Origin: Magnetococcales bacterium
Lineage (GTDB): Bacteria > Pseudomonadota > Magnetococcia > Magnetococcales > UBA8363
Assembly: GCA_002753515.1 (NCBI GenBank)
Contig: PEAK01000009.1
Coordinates: 1-64,000, forward strand
Direction: 5' to 3'
Length of the DNA: 64,000 nt
This document shows, in pieces, positions 39,001 to 46,200 of the stretch. The position numbers and the translations under genes are program-made. The notes beneath the pieces are model-generated. The model was not told the origin of the DNA. It saw nothing but the letters and a program-made list of their open reading frames with translations, and ran no database searches. Numbering within the stretch: the stretch's first letter is position 1; every line of letters starts with the position of its first letter.

Positions 39001-39437
39001 TCCGGTCGCACCTTGAAGGCGTATTTCTGCACCAGGAATTCGCTGTCCTCACCCAGTGCAATGACGGCATCATCTTTCATTTTGAGGATCAACCGCGCCT
39101 TGGAGCCGGTCACGATGCGATCACCTTCAAATACGGGTGAACCTTCGTCCAGAACCCGTTTTTCCTTGTCTATTTCGGCGAAAGCCAAGCCTTTCAACTG
39201 GGTAACCGAAGCCACCGCCTCCCGTTGCGGCGCTGTTTCCGTTGCTTTGGTGGTTTTGGACTCTTTTTCTTCACCAGGGGATGGCTTGGCCCGTTGCGAA
39301 AGCTTGTCGCGATCCAGGGCAATACCCTTGTGTTCCACAGACTTTTGCGATCCAAGCAAAAGGAACACGGCAACAGCGGCAATGCCGATGATGATCAGAA
39401 AAGCTACAAACCATTTATTTTGGAACAAGTTTCGCAT
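30072..39437 (-). CDS. Giant membrane-anchored FecR/cadherin-like repeat protein
   Basis: 3121 residues. The N-terminus has an uncleaved-looking membrane helix (FVAFLIIIGIAAVAVFLLLG, ~9-28). A FecR domain follows (~70-230; SPVFEGDRIVTGSKARL, KSKPFHMVTPVATMGVRGTE). Residues ~330-480 are charged coiled coil. Residues ~490-625 are low-complexity with TSAKSDTSAKPD repeats. The remaining ~2300 residues are cadherin/VCBS-like beta domains linked by VNDPP or NRPP motifs (for example VTVVPVNDPPVLTAP, FAIDAATGQITV). Two ~306-residue blocks are near copies. The last ~270 residues are unique and carry no RTX (GGxGxD) or LPXTG signal. Such proteins are surface adhesins or envelope-spanning structural proteins; FecR plus an inner-membrane anchor is unusual for a secreted adhesin. 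A secretin-SPOR gene lies upstream on the same strand. Confidence 0.88.
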   Translation of the reverse strand: MRNLFQNKWFVAFLIIIGIAAVAVFLLLGSQKSVEHKGIALDRDKLSQRAKPSPGEEKESKTTKATETAPQREAVASVTQLKGLAFAEIDKEKRVLDEGSPVFEGDRIVTGSKARLILKMKDDAVIALGEDSEFLVQKYAFKVRPDNTVNEEDGNKGEVKLNKGSAKFTSGRLGQLKSKPFHMVTPVATMGVRGTEGFIQLNGLGDDQGIEVISLRDEVLVWMEEIDKKVSSSSGEILFLTALIANAEAADLSKAPEVVKRDQMLSGSKKTPPVVFSAPPAKLANAYASTAVQRLPAAAKQALADNLAKSLVAKGAASSVEEVKKILDRSPEALDKLVAAAEEKLQEKTKEDIVKAIETEKQLDQIKEEMKAAETSGDKEKLAELTDKKAALESKSVSPEAVANAKVDDTAAAAALEKTASKVEDFSKEVSKEVKEGKGLSEILEKTAREVKQEIKDQAKAIGIQDYDVAKQLGNAVKAGSAPLTESGGKPPTPGDTTKPVGTETGAKTGGSDAAGGSKDTAATTGGTGKGDTAVAGDTSTKSDTSVKSDTSAKPDTSAKSDTSAKPVDTGAKTTPTAASDPNSVFNNASQSAAATPAPTASTPASSSNTNSNNRPVLKTATFYVPPVMTAQTFAVNDDVPPQTIVGKLVATTTDTSKVLAYTLTPSDVFTVDSATGTITTVAALDYGKASSYTLTATVTDNVADTFTQKITYVTATITINLSKINKPPTVTVPGSFSVNENGQLPLAGVVVADPDSLLTGGDKGVESVKLEVNNGVLNLTDSAGVTVTAGASGSKSLTINGTVVSLNNVLGKIVYNPNQYYRGTDTLSVSVDDLGFQGSGGSLTASGSATIAIKPVNFPPVLTNTNLTFSVDENSPAVTVVGAVQASAPHAPKLTYAIAKGNVGNTFAIDAATGQITVNKDAKLDFETLSTYTLEVSVTDNNTPPLTLADGNAVVTIQINNVNEPPTVVMPAPVSVLEDGKAEITGIVIADPDITSKTPGGDMTARLAVLHGVLTLSDLTGATVIAGGSGSKSVTLQGKMSALNKVMSQLSYAPELHYSGSDTLSVEINDMGNIGSGNPLTVSGSTVITVKFVNYPPVFVSTTYNFSVDETAKVGTVVGSVSTTDIEKDPPTYAITGGNTGNAFAIDATTGQITVAANANLNYLNLPVYTLTVSAQDGPDASPAVAIVPAKVTISLKKMNRPPFITAPSTLNVLEETQATITGIQIGDPDLTLISPEKIQLTLTVQHGTLSVFSDHSQSSKSLVLLDTLANLTKALTNLNYLGDTLYYGADSLAIELNDMGNVGSGTTVPAATTVAMTLTAINHAPTLTAIADVTVNENATVGPLSFQVADLDTAANTLTVTADSSNPTLIPVVNVVISGTDANRTVTIAPVASQFGSATITLTVSDGSKTVGSTSKSFKVTVNPVADRPTVTPATTNEDVQTTSGLVIGRNSVDGAEVTHFKIANITNGTLFKTDGKTMIAEGDFITVDEGATGLRFTPKLNQNSADGTVFGFDVFAATGAAANKVGPDKATAVITVTAVNDAPVLTMPEDQSGLQETALKILGLSIADVDVGTGTEKVTLTVNHGKLTLGTTKGLTFNSGSNNSSAMIFSGTLADLNTALAGLTYLGDYLFYGTDTLTVKVDDLGNSGAVNTPLTDTKSLTITLTHVNHPPVVTQGTAASTFTETEGLGTNTPILLDKTVQVVDVDNANLTSATIALSSGFDPGKDLLSFVGTTKIKTNWNATTGVLTLTGMTTVADYQLALRAVTYTSSSHDPAAGDREITVTVSDGTDSSTAVIYTVTVVPINNPPLMTAGGTLNYTEKDAATPFDTTLTISDPDNVTMAGATVTITSGYQKDVKDYDVLGFTNTTKITGTWDATAGKLTLAGVASTTAYLAALKSVTFYHNGSNPTATDRILATTITDGTDSSVAVTSTVKVTPVNDAPVIVSTGAVTYLEKAAPVVIDAAITISDAEGDSIASATVSITGSDGTTIYPEDRLAFAGQTDVALAYSNADGITGTYSKTTGVLTLTGTATVAQYQAALATVTYANYDATTGLINYNVTGGFRKVKFTVTDTGTPPAPMTSTAVSDTVTVVPVNDPPVLTAPTATVTYTEDATPGVITPAMSIDPNSQFTVTDSESNQILGATIVLSGIPTTNGVGPADTLQFTSQNGITGTWSAVTHTLTLTGTASIANYQTALRSVTYINNSRDPGAGTRTLTWTMTDNGGVANGGNPTSISVTSSLTVVAVNDPPALTTTGAITYIEKAAATIIDSAIAATDAEGDTITGATVKITDNNGVTVYPEDRLAFAGQTNVSGGYANADGITGTYDKTTGILTMTGTATLAKYKAALATVTYANYDAVTGLINYNPTGGIRKVGFTLTDSGVPLVATSSMVTATVTVVPVNDPPVVTAPTAAVTYAEDATPGVITPAISIDPSNQLTITDSESNDIQGATITLTGIPTTSGDGPADTLQMTTQNGISATWDTTTHILTLTGTTTLANYQTALRSVTYINNSRDPGAGTRTLTWQVTDVGGSTNGGNPTSTAVTSSMTVTVVNDPPTVANAASSVSYVEDQEPIGTTNLKHKKVISSTATVTDPDNGTLSGATVTITPATYINGQDALAATVSGNVTATWSAGTGTLTLTGTDTKATYQTVLRTVTYQNTSDNPTYGSRLVQYVVTDSGGSGSSTTALASMQSTVTVYPINDVPVFTSTPATSTYNVSLDPNKNVATTIDSGVVFTDSESDTISGASVVISGNYTAADDVLSLPAAASTYITGATSSYAGGTLTITGNGTIAAYQAALRAVQYKNASNASPTASVRSITYTVTDAGTSYLSGGVVQSTPQSDPKTTASYISQVTVVAKNTTVGNAAAVAALSANANTFFRNAVTSLAGATPQSITFINDNIRTMILSKLNHQLTGSTAGISSVGDIIDTMDVSVTNTPKILVGMRVQALGTVLARLPSSVKNSLLAGVLVNAAPYVGNSTVDILVTVIPSIAGNMITFDGTNSKVDVSFSGISISSINLDTLISSYDGILASLKTDGNLTFFQGGGVPKYVVTGVLGSSGDSTYSGMVAQGIWSAVTGNSSNVPNAATGIRLDHYLPGKISTIQFNITGSSNGGVTLVP
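31769..33610 (-). repeat. Two tandem ~920-bp repeats inside the giant protein gene
   Basis: Two adjacent units of about 919-921 bases (boundaries near 31769, 32688 and 33609) encode near-copies of a ~306-residue block. Each carries YPEDRLAFAGQT, NADGITGTY, VTYANYDA and then DPGAGTRTLTW. The reading frame is kept. Such repeats expand and contract by recombination, so the true copy number may vary between strains or be miscounted in assembly. Confidence 0.8.
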
Positions 39438-39740
39438 CGCCGTGTACCCCTGACACCCACGGGAAGGGGCTGGTCACTATCCCCCGGGTTGGATAGCCCA
39501 GTTCACCCAGTCTTGCATCATGTTATCTGATTACCCCTTAAATTTCCACGATTATTCAGTAAAATATCGTAACCGGGAAGTTTCTTTTGTCAAACACAAA
39601 ACGAACCGATCAAAGGTGCTTTCCAGCGTGGCTTTTGAAGGCCGTTCCTTTGATCGGTCCTGTTCCCACCCCCGAATCTTTTTCAGAATCGGGATCAATC
39701 GTCTCTTTGTGTAACAAACACGCCTGGAAATCCAGATCCC
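39438..39740. other. Non-coding gap between secretin and giant-protein genes
   Basis: 303 bases, no coding frame supported. It contains a perfect 12-base inverted repeat at 39605-39658. The 39440-39560 part, which would hold the promoter of the giant gene, is AT-rich (ATTATTCAGTAAAATATCG) without clear sigma-70 boxes. Confidence 0.5.
39605..39658. promoter_or_regulatory. 12-bp perfect inverted repeat with 30-base loop
   Basis: ACCGATCAAAGG (39605-39616) is exactly inverted at 39647-39658. It lies about 80 bases downstream of the secretin stop and 170 bases before the giant gene. It could be an attenuating stem-loop or a looped pair of binding sites. No U-tract follows on either strand. Confidence 0.45.
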
Positions 39741-42425
39741 CTATTGCGATGCCAGACGCGCCTGGATCCCGGTCAGACTGGCAATGCGATCCCGCGCCTG
39801 ATTCGCCTCCTTCTGACTGCCGTAAGGGCCAGAACGAACCCGCTGATAGGGCGTACCCGCCACAATCGCCTGTTCCCGCGTAATCGGCAAACCCATGGCG
39901 CTGATCTGGGACTGCACGTTATCCGCCAACGCCTTTTGCCGATAGGAACCCAGTTCCAAAAACACATCACCCCGGCCGACCGCAGCATGATTGTTGCCCC
40001 TGCCCGGACCCGGCGAGCGGGTGAAACCCGGAGGCAGTTGCGACAGTTGATTCAAGGCCGGCTGCCGATCATAGGCTTGACGATCCGCATTATCCATGGG
40101 CATGGAGGGATCCTCCTGCTCTTCCGGCGGTAATGCGGGCCGTGCCGGAGTTGGGGCAATCGTATTGGCCGCACTCTGCCCAACATCCGCTGGCAGCCCA
40201 CCGGTAGGTGCCGGATTGCCACCATTGGTCCCGAGACTCCCCACGCCCCCGGGCATGGTGAAATCAAGGTAAGACCCACCCGGTGCCATGGCCGACGGCG
40301 ATGGAATTTCCTGATTTTTCACAGCAGGTTCCGTAGGGACCAACTCGTTACCTTTCCGACCACCCTTTTCCGGGGTCTCTTTCTTCTCCGGAACCGGATT
40401 ATCCTTCGCAGGTTGCCCCATGTCCTTGCCGGGTTGACCGGGTTGCGACCCATCCTTGCCGGCCCCGGGTTGTTGGTTCGCCTTTCTCACCGGTTGTGCC
40501 GTCGCATGAACCATTTTCTGCGCATTCTTCGCCTGTTGCGGCTTCATCTCCCTGGGCTTGCCCTGGGTCATGACCACTGGCCGCAAGAAAATCACCAGTT
40601 CCGTCTTTTTCGCCTGATGCTCCTGATTACTGAACAAGAATCCCACTCCAGGCAAACGACCCAGCACCGGCAAACCATTGGTCAGTTCCTTGGTTTCATC
40701 CTGCATCAGACCACCCATGACAGCAACCTGCCCGGAATGCACCCGCATCATGGTCTCCATCTCCTTGACTTCAATCTCGGGGATCTGGCTGATAACAGGC
40801 GCTTCCAAACCGGTGGTGGTCGTATTTCTCTGCAAAGCGGGGTTGGGATCGTTCTTCCATGCGTAAATACGTGAAATCGTTGGCCGGACATTCAGGTTAA
40901 CAATATCCTGGTCCGATATCTGCGGCGTCACCGACATGATCAAACCCACTGGAACCGTATTGACCCGGGTATTGAATACCGGAACCTGGGCCGTAGCCGC
41001 CGCTGCGGTACCCGTCGTCGTCGTGGTCCCATTATTGGTGGTGGCTGTGGCCGTGGATTCCAAAGTGAAAAACACCTCGTTCCTCACCACTTTGAGCAAT
41101 GCCGCCTGGTTGTTGAGGGCCATGATCTTGGGCGATGAAAGAACTTTGGTATTACCAAACGATTCCAAAGCCTTCAAGGCAACACCGATCGGCCCGTTGG
41201 ACCCCTGACCCGTGTTATGATTGATGGTGAAGAAATCCATCGGGGAATCAACAGGATTCATTTTGGAGAAAGCCCCGGTGAACGTTACCCCCGACGTGTG
41301 GCTGAATACCTGGTTCCAATCGACACCTTCGCGAAAGTCATCGTTCAGCTCAACTTCAACAACGGTCGATTCAATCAACACCTGGCGGTGTACATTATCG
41401 AGGACGGTGTCCAAATATTTTTGGATGCGATCATGCTGGGCCGACGAAGCGAATACCGAAATGATACCCGCCTCAGGATTGATGGAAACCGTACCGGGCG
41501 GTTCACTTCCCGAGCTGACATTGGTATCCAAACCACCGCCCGTGGGTGGCACGATGCCCCCCAGAATATCGCCCGCTCCCGCTGCCGGAATCACCCCGGG
41601 AATTGGCCCAGAGCTGGACCCACTCTTGCCCATTTTATCGCCCAAGCCCACAGATGTTCCCCCCCCGGAGGTTGCCGAGGTACCGCTATCAACCATCGAA
41701 ACCCGGGCTTCGCTACCGAGAATGGATTGAATATTCTGCGTCAACGTACGCCAAAACCGGCTGCTCGATGACGTTGTCAGGTGGGTCATCGATTGATTGG
41801 CATCATTACTCGACGTATCACTGCTCGTCAAATTGGTCGTACCCTTATTGGCACTATTGGTCTCACCCGTCGAGACCTGACTGGAAACCTTGTTGCCGCT
41901 CTTGGCATCACGTTCCACGTTGATGTAGTCCACCTGGTAAATCTTCAGATAAGCCTTATCCGGTGAAACAATGACGGTCTCGCCATCAATTTCGTAGCGG
42001 ATTCCAACCTGCTTGGACACCCGATCCAAAATTTGCGGCAGGGTCTGGTCGATGGCACTCAGTGTCACCCGACCGGAAATCCCGGGATAAACGTCAATAT
42101 TTTTGTTGGCATCCCGGGCCAGGGCAAACAATAAATCTCGCACTGGCATTTCCGTGACCGTAATGGTGTAAACCTCTTCACGTGTCCCGGGATCAACCCC
42201 ATCCTTCTGGGCAATCACATCCGGCGGTAAATCCGCACCCGCCGTAATATGGGCAGGGGGATCGGTGGGACGCAAAAAATGGGATTTTGATGCTTTGATG
42301 TCGGTAGTTTGACAAGATGCGATCAAAACACCTCCCAACACCGCCCCCAGGAAAAGGGCACTTCGACGGCCAAATTTCCGGGTTTTGGGTTGCATCGGGC
42401 GTCCCCGGGGGCGAATAGGCTTCAT
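39741..42425 (-). CDS. Secretin lipoprotein (MshL/PilQ-like) with C-terminal SPOR domain
   Basis: 894 residues. A signal peptide ends in a lipobox (LIASC, C38), marking an outer-membrane lipoprotein. An N-terminal secretin short domain (~95-160: YTITVTEMPVRDLLFALARDA) is followed by Ser/Thr/Gly-rich inserts. The secretin core runs ~350-610, with VLIESTVVEVELNDDFREG, LSSPKIMALNNQAALL, VPVGLIMSVTPQISD and VMGGLMQDETKELTNGLPVLG. A Pro/Gly/Lys-rich linker leads to a SPOR domain in the last ~80 residues (VFLELGSYRQKALADNVQ, YQRVRSGPYGSQKEA). Secretins form outer-membrane exit channels for type IV/MSHA pili or type II secretion. SPOR domains bind denuded peptidoglycan glycans at division sites, so this fusion may place the pore at the septum. 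The start ATG at 42425 follows GGGGA. Confidence 0.9.
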   Translation of the reverse strand: MKPIRPRGRPMQPKTRKFGRRSALFLGAVLGGVLIASCQTTDIKASKSHFLRPTDPPAHITAGADLPPDVIAQKDGVDPGTREEVYTITVTEMPVRDLLFALARDANKNIDVYPGISGRVTLSAIDQTLPQILDRVSKQVGIRYEIDGETVIVSPDKAYLKIYQVDYINVERDAKSGNKVSSQVSTGETNSANKGTTNLTSSDTSSNDANQSMTHLTTSSSSRFWRTLTQNIQSILGSEARVSMVDSGTSATSGGGTSVGLGDKMGKSGSSSGPIPGVIPAAGAGDILGGIVPPTGGGLDTNVSSGSEPPGTVSINPEAGIISVFASSAQHDRIQKYLDTVLDNVHRQVLIESTVVEVELNDDFREGVDWNQVFSHTSGVTFTGAFSKMNPVDSPMDFFTINHNTGQGSNGPIGVALKALESFGNTKVLSSPKIMALNNQAALLKVVRNEVFFTLESTATATTNNGTTTTTGTAAAATAQVPVFNTRVNTVPVGLIMSVTPQISDQDIVNLNVRPTISRIYAWKNDPNPALQRNTTTTGLEAPVISQIPEIEVKEMETMMRVHSGQVAVMGGLMQDETKELTNGLPVLGRLPGVGFLFSNQEHQAKKTELVIFLRPVVMTQGKPREMKPQQAKNAQKMVHATAQPVRKANQQPGAGKDGSQPGQPGKDMGQPAKDNPVPEKKETPEKGGRKGNELVPTEPAVKNQEIPSPSAMAPGGSYLDFTMPGGVGSLGTNGGNPAPTGGLPADVGQSAANTIAPTPARPALPPEEQEDPSMPMDNADRQAYDRQPALNQLSQLPPGFTRSPGPGRGNNHAAVGRGDVFLELGSYRQKALADNVQSQISAMGLPITREQAIVAGTPYQRVRSGPYGSQKEANQARDRIASLTGIQARLASQ

Positions 42426-42574
42426 ATTTTTTTCCCCAATCGTCGTAAAGAAACACACCCCATGGAACATCCCAAGGATGTGATCGGCCACTGTCAGTCA
42501 AGCGGATGAGCAAGTTTCAGGCCAGCGACAAGACGTAATTGAAGGAACCAAAAGGATACCGCTGTTTTTCGCAG

Positions 42575-43297
42575 TTACGGGTTCGTTGGACAGGTGTCCC
42601 GGGAAACCTGCCAACTCCCTGCGGAGACGCCATGCAGACGAACCCGTGCCAAAATGGCCAAGAATTCATCCCGGGAAATTTCCCGGGCGCCAAAACGGAG
42701 CAGATGCTGAGTGGTCATTTGACAGTCGATGATGGAAAAACCCCAACGTTGTAGATCGGTAACCAACGTGGCGAAAGCCACCTTGGAAGCATCGGGCTGG
42801 TCATGAAACATCGATTCCCCAAAAAAACATCCCCCCAATGCGACCCCATACAACCCACCCACCAGTTTTGACACCCCATCCACCCCGGGTATCCAGGCTT
42901 CAACTGAGTGGGCATACCCCAACTTATGCAACCGGATATAAGCCGATTTCATCTCCCTGGTGATCCAGGTGCCCGCCCCCTCGGGACGTCTGGCACGCGC
43001 ACAAGCGGCAATCACCTCGTTAAATGCCCGGTCATAGGTGATGTTGAACACCCCCCTTTTGATCACTTTCTTCAGGGAACCCGGAACATGCAACCACTCC
43101 GGTCGCAATACCAACCGGGGATCCGTACTCCACCACAGCAGGGGATCCCCATTGGAAAACCAGGGGAAGATACCCCGGGAATAGGCTTCCAACAATCTTT
43201 GGGGCGACAAATCGCCACCAATGGCAAGCAATCCATTGCCCTCAGCCAGGGTCGCCGGCGGAAACACCGGATCCTTATCCAGAAAAAAAATGGCCAA
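42575..43297 (-). CDS. aat: Leucyl/phenylalanyl-tRNA-protein transferase
   Basis: 240 residues. It transfers Leu or Phe from tRNA to N-terminal Lys/Arg of proteins, feeding the ClpS/ClpAP N-end-rule pathway in the cytoplasm. Typical motifs: NGLLAIGGDLSPQRLLEAYSRG, IFPWFSNGDPLLWWSTDPR, AYIRLHKLGYAHSVEAW, LYGVALGGCFFGESMF, and FSIIDCQMTTQHLLRFGAREISR. The start is a TTG at 43297, four bases after the polA stop; a GGGGGGAGG Shine-Dalgarno lies inside the end of polA, about 12 bases upstream. Translation is probably coupled to polA. Confidence 0.95.
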   Translation of the reverse strand: MAIFFLDKDPVFPPATLAEGNGLLAIGGDLSPQRLLEAYSRGIFPWFSNGDPLLWWSTDPRLVLRPEWLHVPGSLKKVIKRGVFNITYDRAFNEVIAACARARRPEGAGTWITREMKSAYIRLHKLGYAHSVEAWIPGVDGVSKLVGGLYGVALGGCFFGESMFHDQPDASKVAFATLVTDLQRWGFSIIDCQMTTQHLLRFGAREISRDEFLAILARVRLHGVSAGSWQVSRDTCPTNP

Positions 43298-43301
43298 GGC
43301 T

Positions 43302-46025
43302 TCAGTGGGCCTCCCCCCAATTGTGACCCGTACCGATATCCACCTTGAGGGGTACCGCCAGAGTCATGGCCGACTCCATGGTTGATCGGACCAATCCCTG
43401 AACAGTTTCCACTTCATCCCCGGGGGTTTCCAGAACCAATTCATCATGTACCTGCAGGATCATGCGACTCCGCAACCCCGTCTCCTGCAACTGCCGATGC
43501 AAACGTATCATGGCCATTTTGATCAGGTCAGCCGCCGATCCCTGGATGGGGGCGTTGATGGCGGTCCGTTCCGCCAATTCGCGCAAGTTACGATTGGAAT
43601 GGTTGATCTCACGAATGGGACAGCGCCGCCCCCCCAACGTGGTCACATAACCGTGGCTCTTGGCAAACGCCACGGTCCGATCCATGAAATCACGCACACC
43701 CCGATAGCGGTTGAAATACACTTCCATGTAACGCGCTGCCTGAAAATTGGATATCTCCAGCCGTTTGGCCAAACCATACGAACTCATCCCGTAAATAAGA
43801 CCAAAATTGATGGTCTTGGCCATGCGCCGTTCCTCCGGACCCACATGCCTCCCATCGGCGGCAAACAATTCCCGCGCCGTGGCGGTATGGATATCCTCAT
43901 CGGCGGCAAAGGCCTCCTTGAGACGGTCCACATCCGCCAAATGCGCCAACAGTCGCAATTCGATCTGCGAATAATCGGCTGACAGCAACACCCATCCCGG
44001 CGGGGCGATGAACGCCTTGCGTATGGCGCGCCCATCGGCTGAACGTACGGGAATGTTTTGCAGGTTGGGCTCCGAAGATGAAAGACGCCCGGTCAAAGCA
44101 ATGGCTTGGTTAAAACTGGTATGCAAACGCCCGGTCCCCGGGTGAACGAGCTGCCGCAAATTATCGGTGTATGTCGACTGCAACTTGGTCAACGAGCGAT
44201 ATTCCAACACCTGGGCGGCAATGGGATGCCCCTCCTCCGCCAATTTGGTCAATACCGTCACATCGGTAGAAAAACCGGTCTTGGTTTTTTTGCCCCCCTT
44301 GATCCCCATCTCGTTAAACAATATCTCCCCCAGTTGCTGGGTCGAGTTCACGTTGAATTCTTTACCCGCCAACCGATGTATTTCGTGAACCAAGATCTCA
44401 CTGCGCCGCCCCAAATCAACCGAAATGGTTTGCAACACCCCCTGGTCGATGAGGACACCATTGTTTTCCATATCCCCCAAAACCGGGATCAACGGCATTT
44501 CCACGTCAGTGAATAGCTTCCAGGAATCCGCCACGCCGGACAAAAGAGATGCCATTTTGGCCGCCGCTTCCCACGCCACCTCTGCATCTTCGCACGCATA
44601 CGGTCCCGCTTTATCCAATGGAACGTGGTCAAACGTAACCTGATTCTTTCCCGTTCCCGCCACCTCCTTGAACGTGATGGTGGTACGGCCCAACTCTTCC
44701 AGGGCGATGGTATCCAGATTGTGTCGGCGGTTGGCACCCTGGAGCATGTGCGACAACACCATGGCATCCTTGAAGGGTCCACAAAGAGCAATCCCATATT
44801 TTTTTAATAAAACATATTCATACTTTAAATTTTGCCCCACCTTGACCACATGGGGATTTTCCAGGATGGGCTGCAAACGTTGCAGCACCGGCTCCAATTG
44901 CAACTGTCCCTCCGGGGCTGCCGCAGCAACATGGGCGACCGGCAAATACCACGCCCGCCCCCCACCCCAGGAAAACGACAGCCCCACCAAACGGGCCTGT
45001 ACCGGGTCGGTTCCTGTCGTTTCGGTATCCATGGAAAATTCCCCTTGCCTTTCCAATTCCTGGGCAAAGGCTGCAAAATGATCCATGGTGGTAATGAGTT
45101 GATAATCGGTTTGACATGTCGTCGGACTTGCAGCCACCACCTGCGGCCCCGCATCGGGGGCAGCCATCTGCAGTTGCCTGACCAACGAGGTGAATTCCAT
45201 CTCGGTATAAAACGCCAGCAACCGTTCCCGATCAATCGGGCAACGTTTTAAATCTTCCAGTGAAATATCCAGAGGAATATTGTTGTTGATGGTCACCAAC
45301 TGCAATGCCAGACGCACCTGATCCTGACTTTGCTCCAGATTGGCCCGTCGTTGCTTTTGCGGTATCTCGGACAACCGGGCATACAGGGCGTCCAGACTGC
45401 CAAACCGCTGCAACAATTCCGCCGCCGTTTTCGGGCCAATCTTGGGCGCTCCGATAATATTGTCCGAGCTGTCACCCACCAACGCCATGGCCTGCGTCAA
45501 GCGATCAACCGGTACCCCCCAGATCTCTTCCACCTCCCGAGGCCCAAGCCAACGATCCTTGCCAGTGTCCAATATTTTGATCGCGGGAGAAACCAATTGC
45601 ATCAGGTCCTTATCCCCAGAAACAAGAACCACTTCCATCCCGGCCTCCTCCCCTTTGCGCGCCAAGGTGCCCAGAATATCGTCAGCCTCATAACCTGGCA
45701 GTACAAAAGAGGGAATGCGAAAGGCCTCGACCAGCCGAAAAATGGGTTCTATCTGACATAAAAGCTCATCCGGCATGGCTTTGCGGTTGGCTTTGTAGTT
45801 TTTATCCAGGGCGTGTCGAAATGTGGGCCCTTTGGCATCAAAGGCCACGGCGAGGTATTCCGGCCTATGCTCATCCAAAACCTTCTGAACCATTTTCAAA
45901 AAACCAAAAATGGCATTCGTGGGAAAACCATCGCGTCGCGCCAAATTGCGCACACCATGAAACGCACGGTAGATATATCCGTGGCCATCGATCAAAAATA
46001 ACCTAGCTGGCGTATCCGTTACCAT
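43302..46025 (-). CDS. polA: DNA polymerase I
   Basis: About 907 residues, full three-domain Pol I. The N-terminal 5' nuclease (~1-290) has LFLIDGHGYIYRAF and VSGDKDLMQLV and GDSSDNI. The 3'-5' exonuclease keeps its acidic motif (MDTETTGTDP, near 332), so proofreading should be active. The polymerase domain has motif A LLSADYSQIELRLLAHL (~683), motif B RRMAKTINFGLIYGMSSYG and motif C QVHDELVLE (~860). It fills gaps in repair and removes Okazaki primers. The ATG at 46025 starts directly before the nuclease strand; the longer frame to 46148 adds 41 unrelated residues. aat follows directly. Confidence 0.97.
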   Translation of the reverse strand: MVTDTPARLFLIDGHGYIYRAFHGVRNLARRDGFPTNAIFGFLKMVQKVLDEHRPEYLAVAFDAKGPTFRHALDKNYKANRKAMPDELLCQIEPIFRLVEAFRIPSFVLPGYEADDILGTLARKGEEAGMEVVLVSGDKDLMQLVSPAIKILDTGKDRWLGPREVEEIWGVPVDRLTQAMALVGDSSDNIIGAPKIGPKTAAELLQRFGSLDALYARLSEIPQKQRRANLEQSQDQVRLALQLVTINNNIPLDISLEDLKRCPIDRERLLAFYTEMEFTSLVRQLQMAAPDAGPQVVAASPTTCQTDYQLITTMDHFAAFAQELERQGEFSMDTETTGTDPVQARLVGLSFSWGGGRAWYLPVAHVAAAAPEGQLQLEPVLQRLQPILENPHVVKVGQNLKYEYVLLKKYGIALCGPFKDAMVLSHMLQGANRRHNLDTIALEELGRTTITFKEVAGTGKNQVTFDHVPLDKAGPYACEDAEVAWEAAAKMASLLSGVADSWKLFTDVEMPLIPVLGDMENNGVLIDQGVLQTISVDLGRRSEILVHEIHRLAGKEFNVNSTQQLGEILFNEMGIKGGKKTKTGFSTDVTVLTKLAEEGHPIAAQVLEYRSLTKLQSTYTDNLRQLVHPGTGRLHTSFNQAIALTGRLSSSEPNLQNIPVRSADGRAIRKAFIAPPGWVLLSADYSQIELRLLAHLADVDRLKEAFAADEDIHTATARELFAADGRHVGPEERRMAKTINFGLIYGMSSYGLAKRLEISNFQAARYMEVYFNRYRGVRDFMDRTVAFAKSHGYVTTLGGRRCPIREINHSNRNLRELAERTAINAPIQGSAADLIKMAMIRLHRQLQETGLRSRMILQVHDELVLETPGDEVETVQGLVRSTMESAMTLAVPLKVDIGTGHNWGEAH

Positions 46026-46200
46026 GACTGCTGCCTTTGATGGTCTTGCCACCCCATTGATGGGCTCGTGGTCGCGCAACGGCCCACACCCCAACAAAAC
46101 ACGGCCGCGCCCCTCTGTAACATCACCGAGGGATGCGACCGTCTCCAATAGGTGGCCTTGCCGTGTTTCGTCAAAAATTCAACAAAGCGGCATCCATGCG

